Shown here: positions 10,216 through 18,243 of the stretch, piece after piece
Layout: each line of letters starts with the position of its first letter
How positions within the stretch are numbered: position 1 is the first letter of the stretch
Source of the DNA: JAUMBM01 sp964645715
GTDB lineage: Bacteria; Bacteroidota; Bacteroidia; Chitinophagales; Saprospiraceae
Length of the DNA stretch: 64,000 bases
Direction: 5' to 3'
NCBI GenBank assembly: GCA_964645715.1
Contig: CAZYAO010000019.1
Span: 5,138 to 69,137 of the forward strand
Position numbers and translations under genes: made by a program
The notes under the pieces: generated by a model
Told to the model about the DNA's origin: nothing
The model's input: the letters and a program-made list of their open reading frames with translations, nothing else
The model's database searches: none

Positions 10216-10821
10216 TTAGCGCAGCGGTTTTTGTGCCAGCAACCTCACCACATCGGCACGGCCGATATGGTAGGGCCCTTCGGCCAATTCTGTGGTGGCA
10301 GTTTCCAGCAGTTGCACCTCCAGGCCGTCAAAATCGGCCGCCAGCAGCTCCGGCGTGTAGAGCAAGTCCAACGTGCGGGGGCCACCTGAAGTATTGTTGA
10401 TCTGCAACGGATTGAAAGCTTCGAGTATGAGGCGGCCGCCCGGCTTGAGCGCAGCGACCAGTTGCCGATGCACATAGGTGCGCAGTGGTGACGGCAGGTG
10501 CACGAAAATGAGTGCGACAGCGTCATAGATGTCCTCGCCATAGACATAATCAGCCGCATCGGCAATGGTGTAGTCAACCGTCACGCCGTACTCGGCCGCC
10601 AGTCGACGGCACTTGTCGAGGCCTGAGGAGCTGTAGTCAAAGGCTGTCACCTGCCAGCCTTGTCGTGCGGCAAAGACGGCATTGCGGCCTTCTCCTTCGC
10701 AGGGTAGCAGCAGACGAGCACCCGCTGGTGCCTGGCCCAGCTGCCGGGCAAAAAATTCGTTGGGCGCTTTGCCATAGGCGTAGGCCTCTTCAGCGTAGCG
10801 CTCATTCCAGAAAGACTGCAT
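10216..10821 (-). CDS. Class I SAM-dependent methyltransferase (TehB-like)
   Basis: The protein contains the glycine-rich SAM loop LLLPCEGEGRNAVFAA, then TAFDYSSSGLDKCRRLA for the ribose-binding acidic residue, and the post-motif LKPGGRLILEAF. The opening FWNERYAEEAYAYGKAPNEF is typical of small TehB-like methyltransferases. The ATG at 10821 fits that family start and follows an AAGGAG immediately. A GTG at 10857, overlapping the SDR stop, is the alternative and would add 12 residues. It is the middle gene of the SDR-methyltransferase-glycosyltransferase operon. The methyl acceptor cannot be read from the sequence. Confidence 0.85.
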   Translation of the reverse strand: MQSFWNERYAEEAYAYGKAPNEFFARQLGQAPAGARLLLPCEGEGRNAVFAARQGWQVTAFDYSSSGLDKCRRLAAEYGVTVDYTIADAADYVYGEDIYDAVALIFVHLPSPLRTYVHRQLVAALKPGGRLILEAFNPLQINNTSGGPRTLDLLYTPELLAADFDGLEVQLLETATTELAEGPYHIGRADVVRLLAQKPLR

Positions 10822-10846
10822 CTCCTTATTTGTTTGTCGGAAAAAA

Positions 10847-11539
10847 TCAGACGGCACTCAGTCCACCATCCATACCGATAACTTGCCCGGTCATGAAAGC
10901 AGCGGCCGGACTGAGCAAAAAGGCAGCCATAGCTGCAATTTCTTCGGCACTGCCATAGCGCTTGAGCGGATGCCTGTCGGCAGCAGCTTTCTGCTTATCT
11001 TCCGAAGAAAGAAGACGCTCTGCCAAGGGCGTGGCTGTAAGGCTGGGCGCAATGGCGTTGACGCGCACGAGTGGCGCCCACTCGGCTGCGAGGCTGCGGG
11101 TGAGCCCTTCGACGGCACCCTTAGCAGCGGCGATACTGGCGTGGAACGCCATACCTCGCTGTACCGCTACGGTACTGAAGAGTACCACGGCTGGGTGCGG
11201 GGATTTTTTGAGCGCCCCCTCAACTGCCTGCAGGCAGCGCACCGCTCCCAGCACGTTGAGGTCAAAATCTGCCTGAAACTGCGCAGGCTTGAGACTTTTG
11301 AAAGGCTTGAGGTTGATGCTGCCAGGGCAGTAGATCAGCCCGTCTAATACGGGCGGCGGCGCAGGCAACTCATCGGTCAGCACATCGACTGCCCAATGCG
11401 CTACCTCCTGCACACCAGCTAGTTCGCCTGCATGCCGGGACCAGACAGTTACACGTGCGCCCTGCCGCAGTAGTTCTCTGACGGTTGCAAGGCCAATGCC
11501 TGTACTTCCGCCGACGACCAGTATGTTTTGTTGTGCCAT
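10847..11539 (-). CDS. SDR-family oxidoreductase with altered catalytic site
   Basis: The 230-residue protein begins with the Rossmann NAD(P) loop VVGGSTGIGLATV and carries YCPGS, in the position of the classical NAG motif, and SAAxxMTGQ-like C-terminal elements (AAAFMTGQVIGMDGG). The catalytic lysine is present in AAAKGAVEGLTRSLAAEWA. The classical YxxxK tyrosine position is isoleucine (SIAAAK), and the FabI-like Yx6K position is histidine (HASIAAAK). It may be an active divergent SDR or have lost the usual chemistry. It is the first gene of the operon with the methyltransferase and the TIGR04282 transferase. The start lies 66 bp from the hairpin pair at 11606. Confidence 0.85.
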   Translation of the reverse strand: MAQQNILVVGGSTGIGLATVRELLRQGARVTVWSRHAGELAGVQEVAHWAVDVLTDELPAPPPVLDGLIYCPGSINLKPFKSLKPAQFQADFDLNVLGAVRCLQAVEGALKKSPHPAVVLFSTVAVQRGMAFHASIAAAKGAVEGLTRSLAAEWAPLVRVNAIAPSLTATPLAERLLSSEDKQKAAADRHPLKRYGSAEEIAAMAAFLLSPAAAFMTGQVIGMDGGLSAV

Positions 11540-11605
11540 GGTAGTTTTTTCACTCTAACGAATGAATGCCGGCAGTTGTTTGTATTTTTGTAAAAAGATA
11601 GCATC

Positions 11606-11650
11606 CATGAAACACTCTTTGGCGGCTGGGCCGCCAAAGAGTGTTTCATG
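11606..11650. terminator. Perfect 20-bp hairpin (first of a pair)
   Basis: Arms at 11606-11625 and 11631-11650 are exact reverse complements with loop CTGGG. The left arm contains AAACACTCTTTGGCGG. It lies between the divergent starts of the SDR gene and the small membrane protein gene, so it is not an ordinary end-of-gene terminator for either. Confidence 0.7.
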
Positions 11651-11657
11651 CCTCACA

Positions 11658-11690
11658 CATGTTGTTGATTTTTCAAAAATCAACAACATG
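11658..11690. repeat. A/T-rich 16-bp hairpin (second of a pair)
   Basis: CATGTTGTTGATTTTT (11658-11673) and its exact reverse complement (11675-11690) are separated by one base and sit 7 bp after the preceding hairpin. A single-base DNA loop means the tips (TTT, AAA) must form the RNA loop. A role as a bidirectional terminator, processing site or protein-binding site is possible. Confidence 0.65.
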
Positions 11691-11726
11691 CGTATCTATC
11701 TAGTCATTTCGTAAAATCATTTCCAT

Positions 11727-12164
11727 ATGGTATTGTACAATATACTTAAACACGCACACTCTGGACTCCGCTGGGTCGTACTGCTGCTACTAATCGCCGC
11801 TATTGTCGACAGTTTCCGCAAAATCGAAAGCAAGGAGGCTCCTTTGAGCAAGGCGGCACTCTTCGGACTTATTATCAGCCATGTGCAGCTGCTCATCGGC
11901 TTTGCCTTGTATTTTATGAGCCCCAAGGTAGCTTTTATGGCTAGTACAATGAAAGACAGCGTACTGCGCTTCTATACCGTCGAGCACCTCACGGGCATGC
12001 TGGTGGCCATTGGCGTCATCACTTTTGCTTACAGCACGGGCAAGCGTATGCTTCCTGCGCCGGCGGGACACCGACGCATCGCTTACCTCTACCTGGCAGG
12101 ACTGCTGGTCATGCTGGCTTCCATTCCTTGGCCTTTTAGAAATTTGGGGGCGGGCTGGTTTTAA
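11727..12164 (+). CDS. Small four-helix membrane protein, cytochrome-b-like
   Basis: The 145-residue protein has about four transmembrane helices (VVLLLLIAAIVDSF, LFGLIISHVQLLIGFALYF, EHLTGMLVAIGVITFAY, YLYLAGLLVMLASI). Conserved histidines fall in HSGLRW, SHVQLLIG and VEHLTG, positions that could bind heme. It resembles a family widespread in Bacteroidota that is often labelled cytochrome b or, wrongly, ribosomal protein L27. Function is not established. The stop codon is embedded in the terminator hairpin that follows. Confidence 0.75.
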   Translation: MVLYNILKHAHSGLRWVVLLLLIAAIVDSFRKIESKEAPLSKAALFGLIISHVQLLIGFALYFMSPKVAFMASTMKDSVLRFYTVEHLTGMLVAIGVITFAYSTGKRMLPAPAGHRRIAYLYLAGLLVMLASIPWPFRNLGAGWF

Positions 12165-12204
12165 AAAAACCTTTGGGCGGCTGTTGCCGCCCAAAGGTTT
12201 TTTT
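12163..12204 (+). terminator. Intrinsic terminator hairpin with A- and T-runs
   Basis: Eighteen-base arms at 12163-12180 and 12187-12204 pair perfectly around CTGTTG. The stem is GC-rich near the loop (CCTTTGGGCGG) and ends in seven A and seven T, so it can terminate on both strands. It overlaps the stop codon of the preceding gene. Confidence 0.85.
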
Positions 12205-12250
12205 AGGCAAATACTTCCCGGAAAGGGGATGCTATTTCCTGAAAAAAGGA

Positions 12251-12278
12251 GTGTCCCCCAAGTTACCTTAGGGGACAC
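12251..12278. terminator. Second hairpin downstream of the cytochrome-b-like gene
   Basis: GTGTCCCC (12251-12258) pairs with GGGGACAC (12271-12278). The stem is extended by AAAAAGG on the left and CCTTTT on the right, with one bulged A. It follows the terminator at 12163-12204 by about 45 bp. Confidence 0.6.
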
Positions 12279-12280
12279 CT

Positions 12281-12763
12281 TTTAAATAAACAAACACTCA
12301 CCCAATTTTATCTTTGTAAGGTCTTTGCTACAAGATTGACCCGATTAATATAACCCCTATAAGTCGCAAATGTTCTTGGGCATCCATGCACAAACGTACA
12401 CTAGCAATAGTAATTTGCTTTGATTGCGATACAAAAGTACGGACGATTTTCTATACTGTGGTTGGATAAAGGTAAATTTTTCTTGTACATCTTTAATTAA
12501 CAGGCCCCTAATAGAAGCAGCATAAACACACAATAAATTGATAAACAACTAATTAAATAGTTATTTAAATGACAAATTAGCATTTTTTCGCTTTCTAAAA
12601 TGTTGTTCTCTGTAATAATAAAATATCAGCAAAGCAGCCACAATCTATATCCCCCCAAAATTGGATTGATGTTGTTCGGCCTGCAATCAGCCCGCAATCG
12701 CCGTAAAAAACACGCAAATAACAGACTTGGCCCCTGTCTTTCTCAAGGAGAGCGGCAGGCCTG
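12281..12763. other. A/T-rich non-coding region with facing promoter-like elements
   Basis: This stretch lies downstream of both flanking genes. A plus-strand TATCTTTG is at about 12310-12317, and a minus-strand TACTTTTG reads from about 12438 to 12431; both match the TAnnTTTG consensus. They point toward each other. No frame with convincing protein character is present. A small RNA or antisense pair is possible; I see no known RNA family. Confidence 0.35.
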
Positions 12764-14911
12764 CTACCTGCGCTTAAACAGACGTGCAATGGTACGACCG
12801 ATCTCATCCAGTCGCTCGATGGGCTCGTGAATGGAAGGGTTCTTGAGGTTGATGTAGGCAAGATCGCTCACACCAGCCTGCATAGGGTAGATGAGTATAA
12901 AACTGTGGGCTTTAAAAACACCGTTGAGGTAGGCTGGCACCTGCGCCATTTCTTCCTGATAGGAGAGGCTGTCCTCCCGGCTCATGACCATGATGAGGTT
13001 GTCATCTGTCTGTACTTGTGCCTCAACTATGGCAAGGCCTTGCCCTTCCTGCAAGGGGATAAATGAGGAAGACACCGCGTGTTTGGCATGAATGTTTTTC
13101 AGGCAGGCCAGGGTATCGGGGCTGGCGTAGAAAACCAATTTTGCGCCCGTGTTGCGGGCAATGTTCCAAATCTTCACCAGCCAAAACGGAAATCCTATCT
13201 CCCGCTCTGCGTACTCAGGCACCAGGATGAGGTGCCTTTTTACCGTAGACAATGGCTGTGCTGCCTTGTAGATAAGGGTTGTCGTGTTGCACCGGGTAAG
13301 AATACCTTCGGTGAGGTGCCCGAGAAATGAATCGGTGAGACCCTTCTGATGGTGCAGGCCCAGGATGATATCCGTGATTTTTTGCTCCTTGACAACACTG
13401 GAAATCCCGTTCACCAGGTTGAGATCATAGCGGAGCAATTCCCGAATGGTATTGTCCGTAGCTGCCGCAGCTCTTGAAGCCTTATCAAGGATTTTTTGTG
13501 CCTGCAGGTAGGCGGCTGCATCGTCTACCGTATTGTTGACGACGCTAAGCGCATACAATTCCGTCAACTGCCGGGGAGATTTGATGGTCACACTGAGGTT
13601 GACCAGTTCTTCTGTCGTATCGGCATTGCTGACCGGGATGAGGATGCGCTCCCGGAAATCCCAGTCGGGCTCTTCGCTTTGCGACGATTCGAGTAAAGCT
13701 ATATTTTTTGCGCCTCGCTGCGCGACAAAAGTAGCGATGGTACAGGTCACGAGTATCATGAGAATGGTACCGTTCAACACACTCTCATTCAACAACCTGA
13801 TGGGTTCACCATTGGCATCGGCACCAATAACAATATTGTACCCTACCAATACGGCTGCCAGGGTCGCTGCTGCCTGCGCATTGCTCAGGCCAAAAATGAG
13901 TCGGCGTTCGTCGGCACTCATCCGATAGGTCTTCTGCGCCAGCCAGGCAGCCGCAAATTTGCTGAACGTAGCCACTACCGTCATCACAACGGCGACGAGG
14001 ATGGTTTCTTTATCCTTGACAAAGGACTCAAAATCGACCAGCATACCCACACCGATCAGGAAGAAGGGGATGAAGATGGCATTGCCGACAAACTCAATGC
14101 GATTCATCAGGGCTGAAGTCTGCGGAATTAGCCGATTGAGAGATAAACCCGCCAGAAAAGCACCTATAATTGCCTCTACACCTGCTAGTTCTGCCATGAC
14201 TGCTCCCAGAAACACCATCGACAACACAAAGATATACTGCGATACGCTGTCGTCATAACGCTTAAAAAACCAACGGCCTATGACGGGAAATCCCAACAGG
14301 ACAGCTGCTCCGAACAACAATACCGAGGCTGCCAGGCGCGTCCAGAATTCGGCATTGACCTCACCTGCCGTCATCTTGACGATCACAGCCAGCACCAGCA
14401 GTGCCAAGGTGTCCGTAATCATAGTGCCCCCGACAGCTATTTGTACCGCCCGGTTTTTGGCAACCCCCAGCTTACTGATTAAAGGATACGCAATCAGCGT
14501 ATGGGAGGCAAACATACTCGCCAGCAGTACAGAAGAAAGTATGGAAAAATGCAATAGGTAGAGCGCTGCCCACAAGCCAATGCCCATGGGAATGGTAAAG
14601 GTGTACAAGCCAAAAACTAAACTTTTACTACTGTTTTTCCTAAATTCGTTGAGATCAATCTCCAGGCCTGCCAAAAACATAATATATAACAAACCCGCAG
14701 TACCCGACAAAATGATGCTACTGTCCCGCTCCAGCAGGTTGATGCTGTGCGGACCAATGATAGCCCCGGCTATGATCAATCCCAGCAAGTGCGGTATCCT
14801 GAGCTTATTGAGTAGCAGTGGTGCAAACAATATAATCAGCAGGATAACAAGAAACTTCAGAATAGGACTGGTCAGTGGCAAGGTGGTGTCGTAGATATCC
14901 AGCAACATCAT
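12764..14911 (-). CDS. CPA2-family cation:proton antiporter with C-terminal USP-like domain
   Basis: Residues of about 15-400 form a 12-13 helix sodium/proton exchanger domain, beginning LKFLVILLIILFAPLLLNKL. It includes the family-typical LGLIIAGAIIGP, FLAGLEIDL and GAFLAGLSLNRLIPQ segments. The rest of the protein, about residue 420 to 715, is cytoplasmic and resembles tandem universal-stress-protein domains (RERILIPVSNADTTEELV, KRHLILVPEYAEREIGF). It likely exchanges Na+ or K+ for protons in pH or salt homeostasis; the ion cannot be told from sequence. It is transcribed alone, with no partner gene of the KefF or KefG type next to it. Confidence 0.88.
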   Translation of the reverse strand: MMLLDIYDTTLPLTSPILKFLVILLIILFAPLLLNKLRIPHLLGLIIAGAIIGPHSINLLERDSSIILSGTAGLLYIMFLAGLEIDLNEFRKNSSKSLVFGLYTFTIPMGIGLWAALYLLHFSILSSVLLASMFASHTLIAYPLISKLGVAKNRAVQIAVGGTMITDTLALLVLAVIVKMTAGEVNAEFWTRLAASVLLFGAAVLLGFPVIGRWFFKRYDDSVSQYIFVLSMVFLGAVMAELAGVEAIIGAFLAGLSLNRLIPQTSALMNRIEFVGNAIFIPFFLIGVGMLVDFESFVKDKETILVAVVMTVVATFSKFAAAWLAQKTYRMSADERRLIFGLSNAQAAATLAAVLVGYNIVIGADANGEPIRLLNESVLNGTILMILVTCTIATFVAQRGAKNIALLESSQSEEPDWDFRERILIPVSNADTTEELVNLSVTIKSPRQLTELYALSVVNNTVDDAAAYLQAQKILDKASRAAAATDNTIRELLRYDLNLVNGISSVVKEQKITDIILGLHHQKGLTDSFLGHLTEGILTRCNTTTLIYKAAQPLSTVKRHLILVPEYAEREIGFPFWLVKIWNIARNTGAKLVFYASPDTLACLKNIHAKHAVSSSFIPLQEGQGLAIVEAQVQTDDNLIMVMSREDSLSYQEEMAQVPAYLNGVFKAHSFILIYPMQAGVSDLAYINLKNPSIHEPIERLDEIGRTIARLFKRR

Positions 14912-15005
14912 AACGTAAACCCCTGTTATTCTTGTAATCAGAATGATTGATCGACCTTCTTGCCTTTTATAACAGCGTCATCTGTATCGCTCTGCCTATA
15001 ATCAA

Positions 15006-16208
15006 TCAGTGCGTAGGCTTATCCTTAGGGGGAGCGCTGGCATGAAAATCGCGCTTAACCTCATCCGCATATGCATCCAGCAAAGTCAGCACACGGCCAC
15101 GGTCTGCTGAACGGACAATCAACCCCACATGAAAGGGTTTGTTGATTTTCCAGACGATCTCTTCATCCCCAAAACGTGTCTGGTCCGGGTGCTCATACCT
15201 GCTCAGGGATACGAGTATACCTGCATGATCATAGCGAGGCTCAGGCGTCTGATATACCTCCCCCCTTGCCATGGCCGACTCGAGCCTCGCCCACTCGGCC
15301 CACAAATTGATGCCCGAGGAGGTTTCTACCATCTCTGCAAGGTGCGCTCCGCCCACCCGCGAGGATGTCTCCAAAAAATACCACTTACCATCTTCGTGGC
15401 AGCGAATATACTCCGTGTGTGAGGCGCTGAACTTCATGCCAAAAGCTTTCATGACTTTGGCATTGAGTCGCTGTATGGCCTTATCCTCCTCCTCTCCGAA
15501 AGGCAGGGTGCAGGACCTGAAGATTCCACCGCCATGCGCCACCTCCATAGGCGTTGCCAAGTATTTAGAGGCCCTGCAAAAGGTTAGCTTTCCGTCGACG
15601 CTGAGTGCATCAGCATGGTATACGTCGCCTGGCTTAAACTGCTCCACCAGATAGCGATGACGATCCTCGCCCAACCCTTCGAGCACCTTCCAAAGTTCTT
15701 CTGAGGTATGCACTTTTTTGATCCCTGCTGCACTAGCCTCTGCCCTTGGTTTGACTACCCAGGGAGGTGCCACGCGCCAACAGAAATCATCGATGTCCGC
15801 ATCATTGAACAGAGGAGAAAATGCCGGCACAGGAATACCCGCATCCGCTGCCTGTATACGCATCGCCAGTTTATCACGAAAGTAGCGAGCCGTCGTCTGT
15901 CCCATACCCGGAATGCGAAATTCTTCCCGCAGAAAAGCCGCTTTTTCCACATCAAAATCATCCAGCGCTACAATGCGGTCTATGCGCTGCCGCCGCTGTA
16001 ACCAAGCTACGCCTTTGGCCAGATTGCTGAGATTTTCCGGCGAGTTTTCGTCCGTATCGAGGTAAAAAAAGTCATCAACCGACTCTCTGGGCCAAGCTTC
16101 GTCGCGCAGCGATGTCTTGGTTATCAAAAAGACTGTGTTCCCCCCTGCTTTGCAGGCTTTGAGAAAATCAACTCCCTTGAAATAAAATGAAATGCACAGG
16201 AAGGTCAT
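15006..16208 (-). CDS. ATP-grasp domain protein
   Basis: The 400-residue protein has the ATP-grasp layout: a pre-ATP-grasp N-terminal domain (residues 1-105), a lid and ATP-binding region (RDKLAMRIQAADAGIPVPAF, PPWVVKPRAEASAAGIKKV, RYLVEQFKPGDVYHAD), and metal-binding residues in KWYFLETSSRVGGAHL (family pattern E...N/S.R.GG). It should ligate a carboxylate to an amine or thiol using ATP, as in carnosine-synthase-like or PurT/BioC-carboxylase-like enzymes. The substrate is unknown. It has no operon partner: the antiporter start is 95 bp downstream and the CNNM gene ends about 130 bp upstream. Confidence 0.8.
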   Translation of the reverse strand: MTFLCISFYFKGVDFLKACKAGGNTVFLITKTSLRDEAWPRESVDDFFYLDTDENSPENLSNLAKGVAWLQRRQRIDRIVALDDFDVEKAAFLREEFRIPGMGQTTARYFRDKLAMRIQAADAGIPVPAFSPLFNDADIDDFCWRVAPPWVVKPRAEASAAGIKKVHTSEELWKVLEGLGEDRHRYLVEQFKPGDVYHADALSVDGKLTFCRASKYLATPMEVAHGGGIFRSCTLPFGEEEDKAIQRLNAKVMKAFGMKFSASHTEYIRCHEDGKWYFLETSSRVGGAHLAEMVETSSGINLWAEWARLESAMARGEVYQTPEPRYDHAGILVSLSRYEHPDQTRFGDEEIVWKINKPFHVGLIVRSADRGRVLTLLDAYADEVKRDFHASAPPKDKPTH

Positions 16209-16335
16209 GCGGCTGATGATTGACAGTTGAGCAATGATATTCAGTCGCTACAAGATAAGCGATTCTGTTTACATTCCATCGAAAATCAGATTGGCTCTCT
16301 CGATTTTCAGCACTGCCAGGCTAAACAGGTAAGTG

Positions 16336-17595
16336 CTACTCCTCCATGGCCGGCAGCCGCTCAACCCGCACCCGATCAATGCGGGTAGCATGTACCGCCT
16401 CCAGGTGAAAGCGATAACCGTCCATCTCTATGGTCTCCCCCTGAGCAGGTATATGGCCGGTGGTAGTCACCAGATAACCCGAAAGTGTGTGGTATTCGCC
16501 CTCCGGAAAATCCAGCCCGTATTCGTCATTCAAATAGCTGATTTCCAGTCGGGCAGAAAATCGGTAGGTATGCGGGTCTATCTGTTCTTCTACATACTCT
16601 TCTTCATCGTACTCGTCTTCAATTTCACCGAATATTTCTTCCAGAATGTCCTCCAGTGTTATAAGACCCGAGATACTGCCAAATTCATCCACGACACAGG
16701 CAATGTTGCTGCGATCCTTGATGAATTTCTGCATCAGATCGCTCACCCGCATCACCTCAGGCACAAAAGAAATGTCGAGTATGAGCTCACTGACAGACTG
16801 TGGGCGCTGAAACAGCTGTTGGTGGTGTACATACCCCAGCGTTTGATTGATATCCCCGTCCACCACCAGAATACGCGACAATTTTGTCTCGGCTATCCGT
16901 CGTTCCAGTTCCTCAACACTGGCCGCCACATCAATCGTCTCTACTTCCGTGCGGGGAATCATACACTCGCGCACCCGCACGTCCCGCAGATTGAGCGCTT
17001 TGCCAAACATTTCTTTATCAATTTCTTCTGCCTGCTCTGACTGGGTGGCGTTGACAAAATGCTCGAGATCCATGCGCGTGAAAACCTGGCTTTCCTGCTT
17101 AACCTCTTGGTTGAAAAGTAGCCTGATGACTCCCTTTGATGCCAGGGTGAGCAGCCAGGTAGGCGGCAACAGTAGTAACTGCAGCGCTCTGAGGGGTATG
17201 GCCAATAGGTACAGCGCCTCTTCAGCATAGGCTCGGAAGATAGCTTTAGGAACAAACTCGCCGAAAATGAGCAGCATTATGGTGATTATCAGGGTACTGG
17301 CGAGCAGCACCAGCCCTTCCTGAGAGGAATCAAGGCCCAGATAATGTGCCAGTAAATAGTCGATGGGACCCGATACTAGAAAGGTGAACACCACCAACAC
17401 GATGTTGTTGCCCACCAGCATGGTGCTCAGGAAACGCGATGGATGATTGAAAAACTCTGTGAATATCTGCCCCCGGGTACCGCCACGCTTTTTCTTTAAT
17501 TCAACTTTGAGTTTATTGGCTGATACAAAGGCTATTTCCGAGCCTGAAAACAGGGCAGACAGTGCCAGCGTCAGTATGATACCTAAGGTAAGCAT
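16336..17595 (-). CDS. CNNM/CorC-family hemolysin-like transporter protein
   Basis: The 419-residue protein has an N-terminal DUF21/CNNM membrane domain with several helices (LGIILTLALSALFSGSEIAF, NNIVLVVFTFLVSG, LLASTLIITIMLLIFGEF). A tandem CBS pair follows (VRECMIPRTEVETID, RILVVDGDINQTLGYVHHQQL, IACVVDEFGSISGLITLEDI), then a C-terminal CorC_HlyC domain. Family members act in Mg2+ or Co2+ efflux; the name hemolysin is historical. A strong promoter (17620-17651) sits just upstream, so it can be transcribed separately from lptC. The gene lies downstream of lptC and porZ in the same direction. Confidence 0.9.
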   Translation of the reverse strand: MLTLGIILTLALSALFSGSEIAFVSANKLKVELKKKRGGTRGQIFTEFFNHPSRFLSTMLVGNNIVLVVFTFLVSGPIDYLLAHYLGLDSSQEGLVLLASTLIITIMLLIFGEFVPKAIFRAYAEEALYLLAIPLRALQLLLLPPTWLLTLASKGVIRLLFNQEVKQESQVFTRMDLEHFVNATQSEQAEEIDKEMFGKALNLRDVRVRECMIPRTEVETIDVAASVEELERRIAETKLSRILVVDGDINQTLGYVHHQQLFQRPQSVSELILDISFVPEVMRVSDLMQKFIKDRSNIACVVDEFGSISGLITLEDILEEIFGEIEDEYDEEEYVEEQIDPHTYRFSARLEISYLNDEYGLDFPEGEYHTLSGYLVTTTGHIPAQGETIEMDGYRFHLEAVHATRIDRVRVERLPAMEE

Positions 17596-17619
17596 GTTTT
17601 TCTATCAATATTAACTATA

Positions 17620-17651
17620 CAAAGGTAAGCAATTAATACAGGCTCTCAAAA
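17620..17651 (-). promoter_or_regulatory. Bacteroidota promoter for the CNNM/CorC gene
   Basis: On the minus strand TTTTG (17651-17647) is followed after 19 bp by TACCTTTG (17627-17620). Both match the -33 and -7 consensus of the Bacteroidota housekeeping sigma factor. Initiation would fall near 17613, about 18 nt before the ATG. Confidence 0.75.
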
Positions 17652-17664
17652 TTTGTGCGCTGTG

Positions 17665-18243
17665 CTAGCGAAGACTGTCTTTTCCCTCCTCAATAGCGAT
17701 AATCCCCTCTACCTGCAGGATACGGGCATCCGAAAAATCCTGGTTGGCCGTAAATCCGTGCCCGTAGATAATCTCCCGTGGTGTAGTAATGACGGCAAAT
17801 TTTTTGGTGTAGACCTCTTTGCGTTTTTCATCCCAGATGAGTTCATCAGTCTCCAGCCGCTGCTTTTGCACACTCGTCCACACGACACTGTCGCGCGCCA
17901 CTACCTCTCCTGCCCGGTCCGACCGCATAGCAAAACGGGCAGAAAGCCGGCTGCTCACCTGTTGGTTGGCATCAAAAAACTCGACCAGCACGCCCTCCGA
18001 GAATTCCTGTCGCGGATTGGTTACCTCCAGGTAGTTGCGCATGGTCTTGCCGGTTATCTTTACTTTCACCCGGGCCGAATCACTGTACAAAATGCTCACA
18101 TCACTGGCCTCCTCAACCTGAGGGTCGAGCCTGGCAAGTAAAGCCCCCGCCTCATCGACAGGCTGCTGGCAGCTAAAGAGTCCCCAGCCAGCCAGCATAA
18201 GTACTGCCACCGGCAGTAGTGTAATAAACCGCTTAGTCCCCAT
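17665..18243 (-). CDS. lptC: LPS export ABC transporter periplasmic protein LptC
   Basis: The 192-residue product starts MGTKRFITLL with a lipoprotein signal (lipobox-like GLFSC, Cys25). The rest is the beta-jellyroll of LptC: a DVSILYSDSARVKVKITG start, NPRQEFSEGVLVEFFD, RSDRAGEVVARDSVVW, and WDEKRKEVYTKKFAVIT with a GHGFTANQDF motif. LptC hands lipopolysaccharide from the inner-membrane LptBFG complex to the periplasmic bridge. The ATG at 18243 overlaps the last 11 bp of porZ (shared ATGGGGACTAA), implying translational coupling. The same frame runs back to 18447, but that region has porZ coding character and no signal peptide, so the later start is preferred. Confidence 0.88.
   Translation of the reverse strand: MGTKRFITLLPVAVLMLAGWGLFSCQQPVDEAGALLARLDPQVEEASDVSILYSDSARVKVKITGKTMRNYLEVTNPRQEFSEGVLVEFFDANQQVSSRLSARFAMRSDRAGEVVARDSVVWTSVQKQRLETDELIWDEKRKEVYTKKFAVITTPREIIYGHGFTANQDFSDARILQVEGIIAIEEGKDSLR

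Noticed and set aside
12357..12548. 63-codon minus-strand frame in A/T-rich intergenic sequence
   Set aside because: There is no family resemblance and it overlaps promoter-like elements; more likely non-coding.
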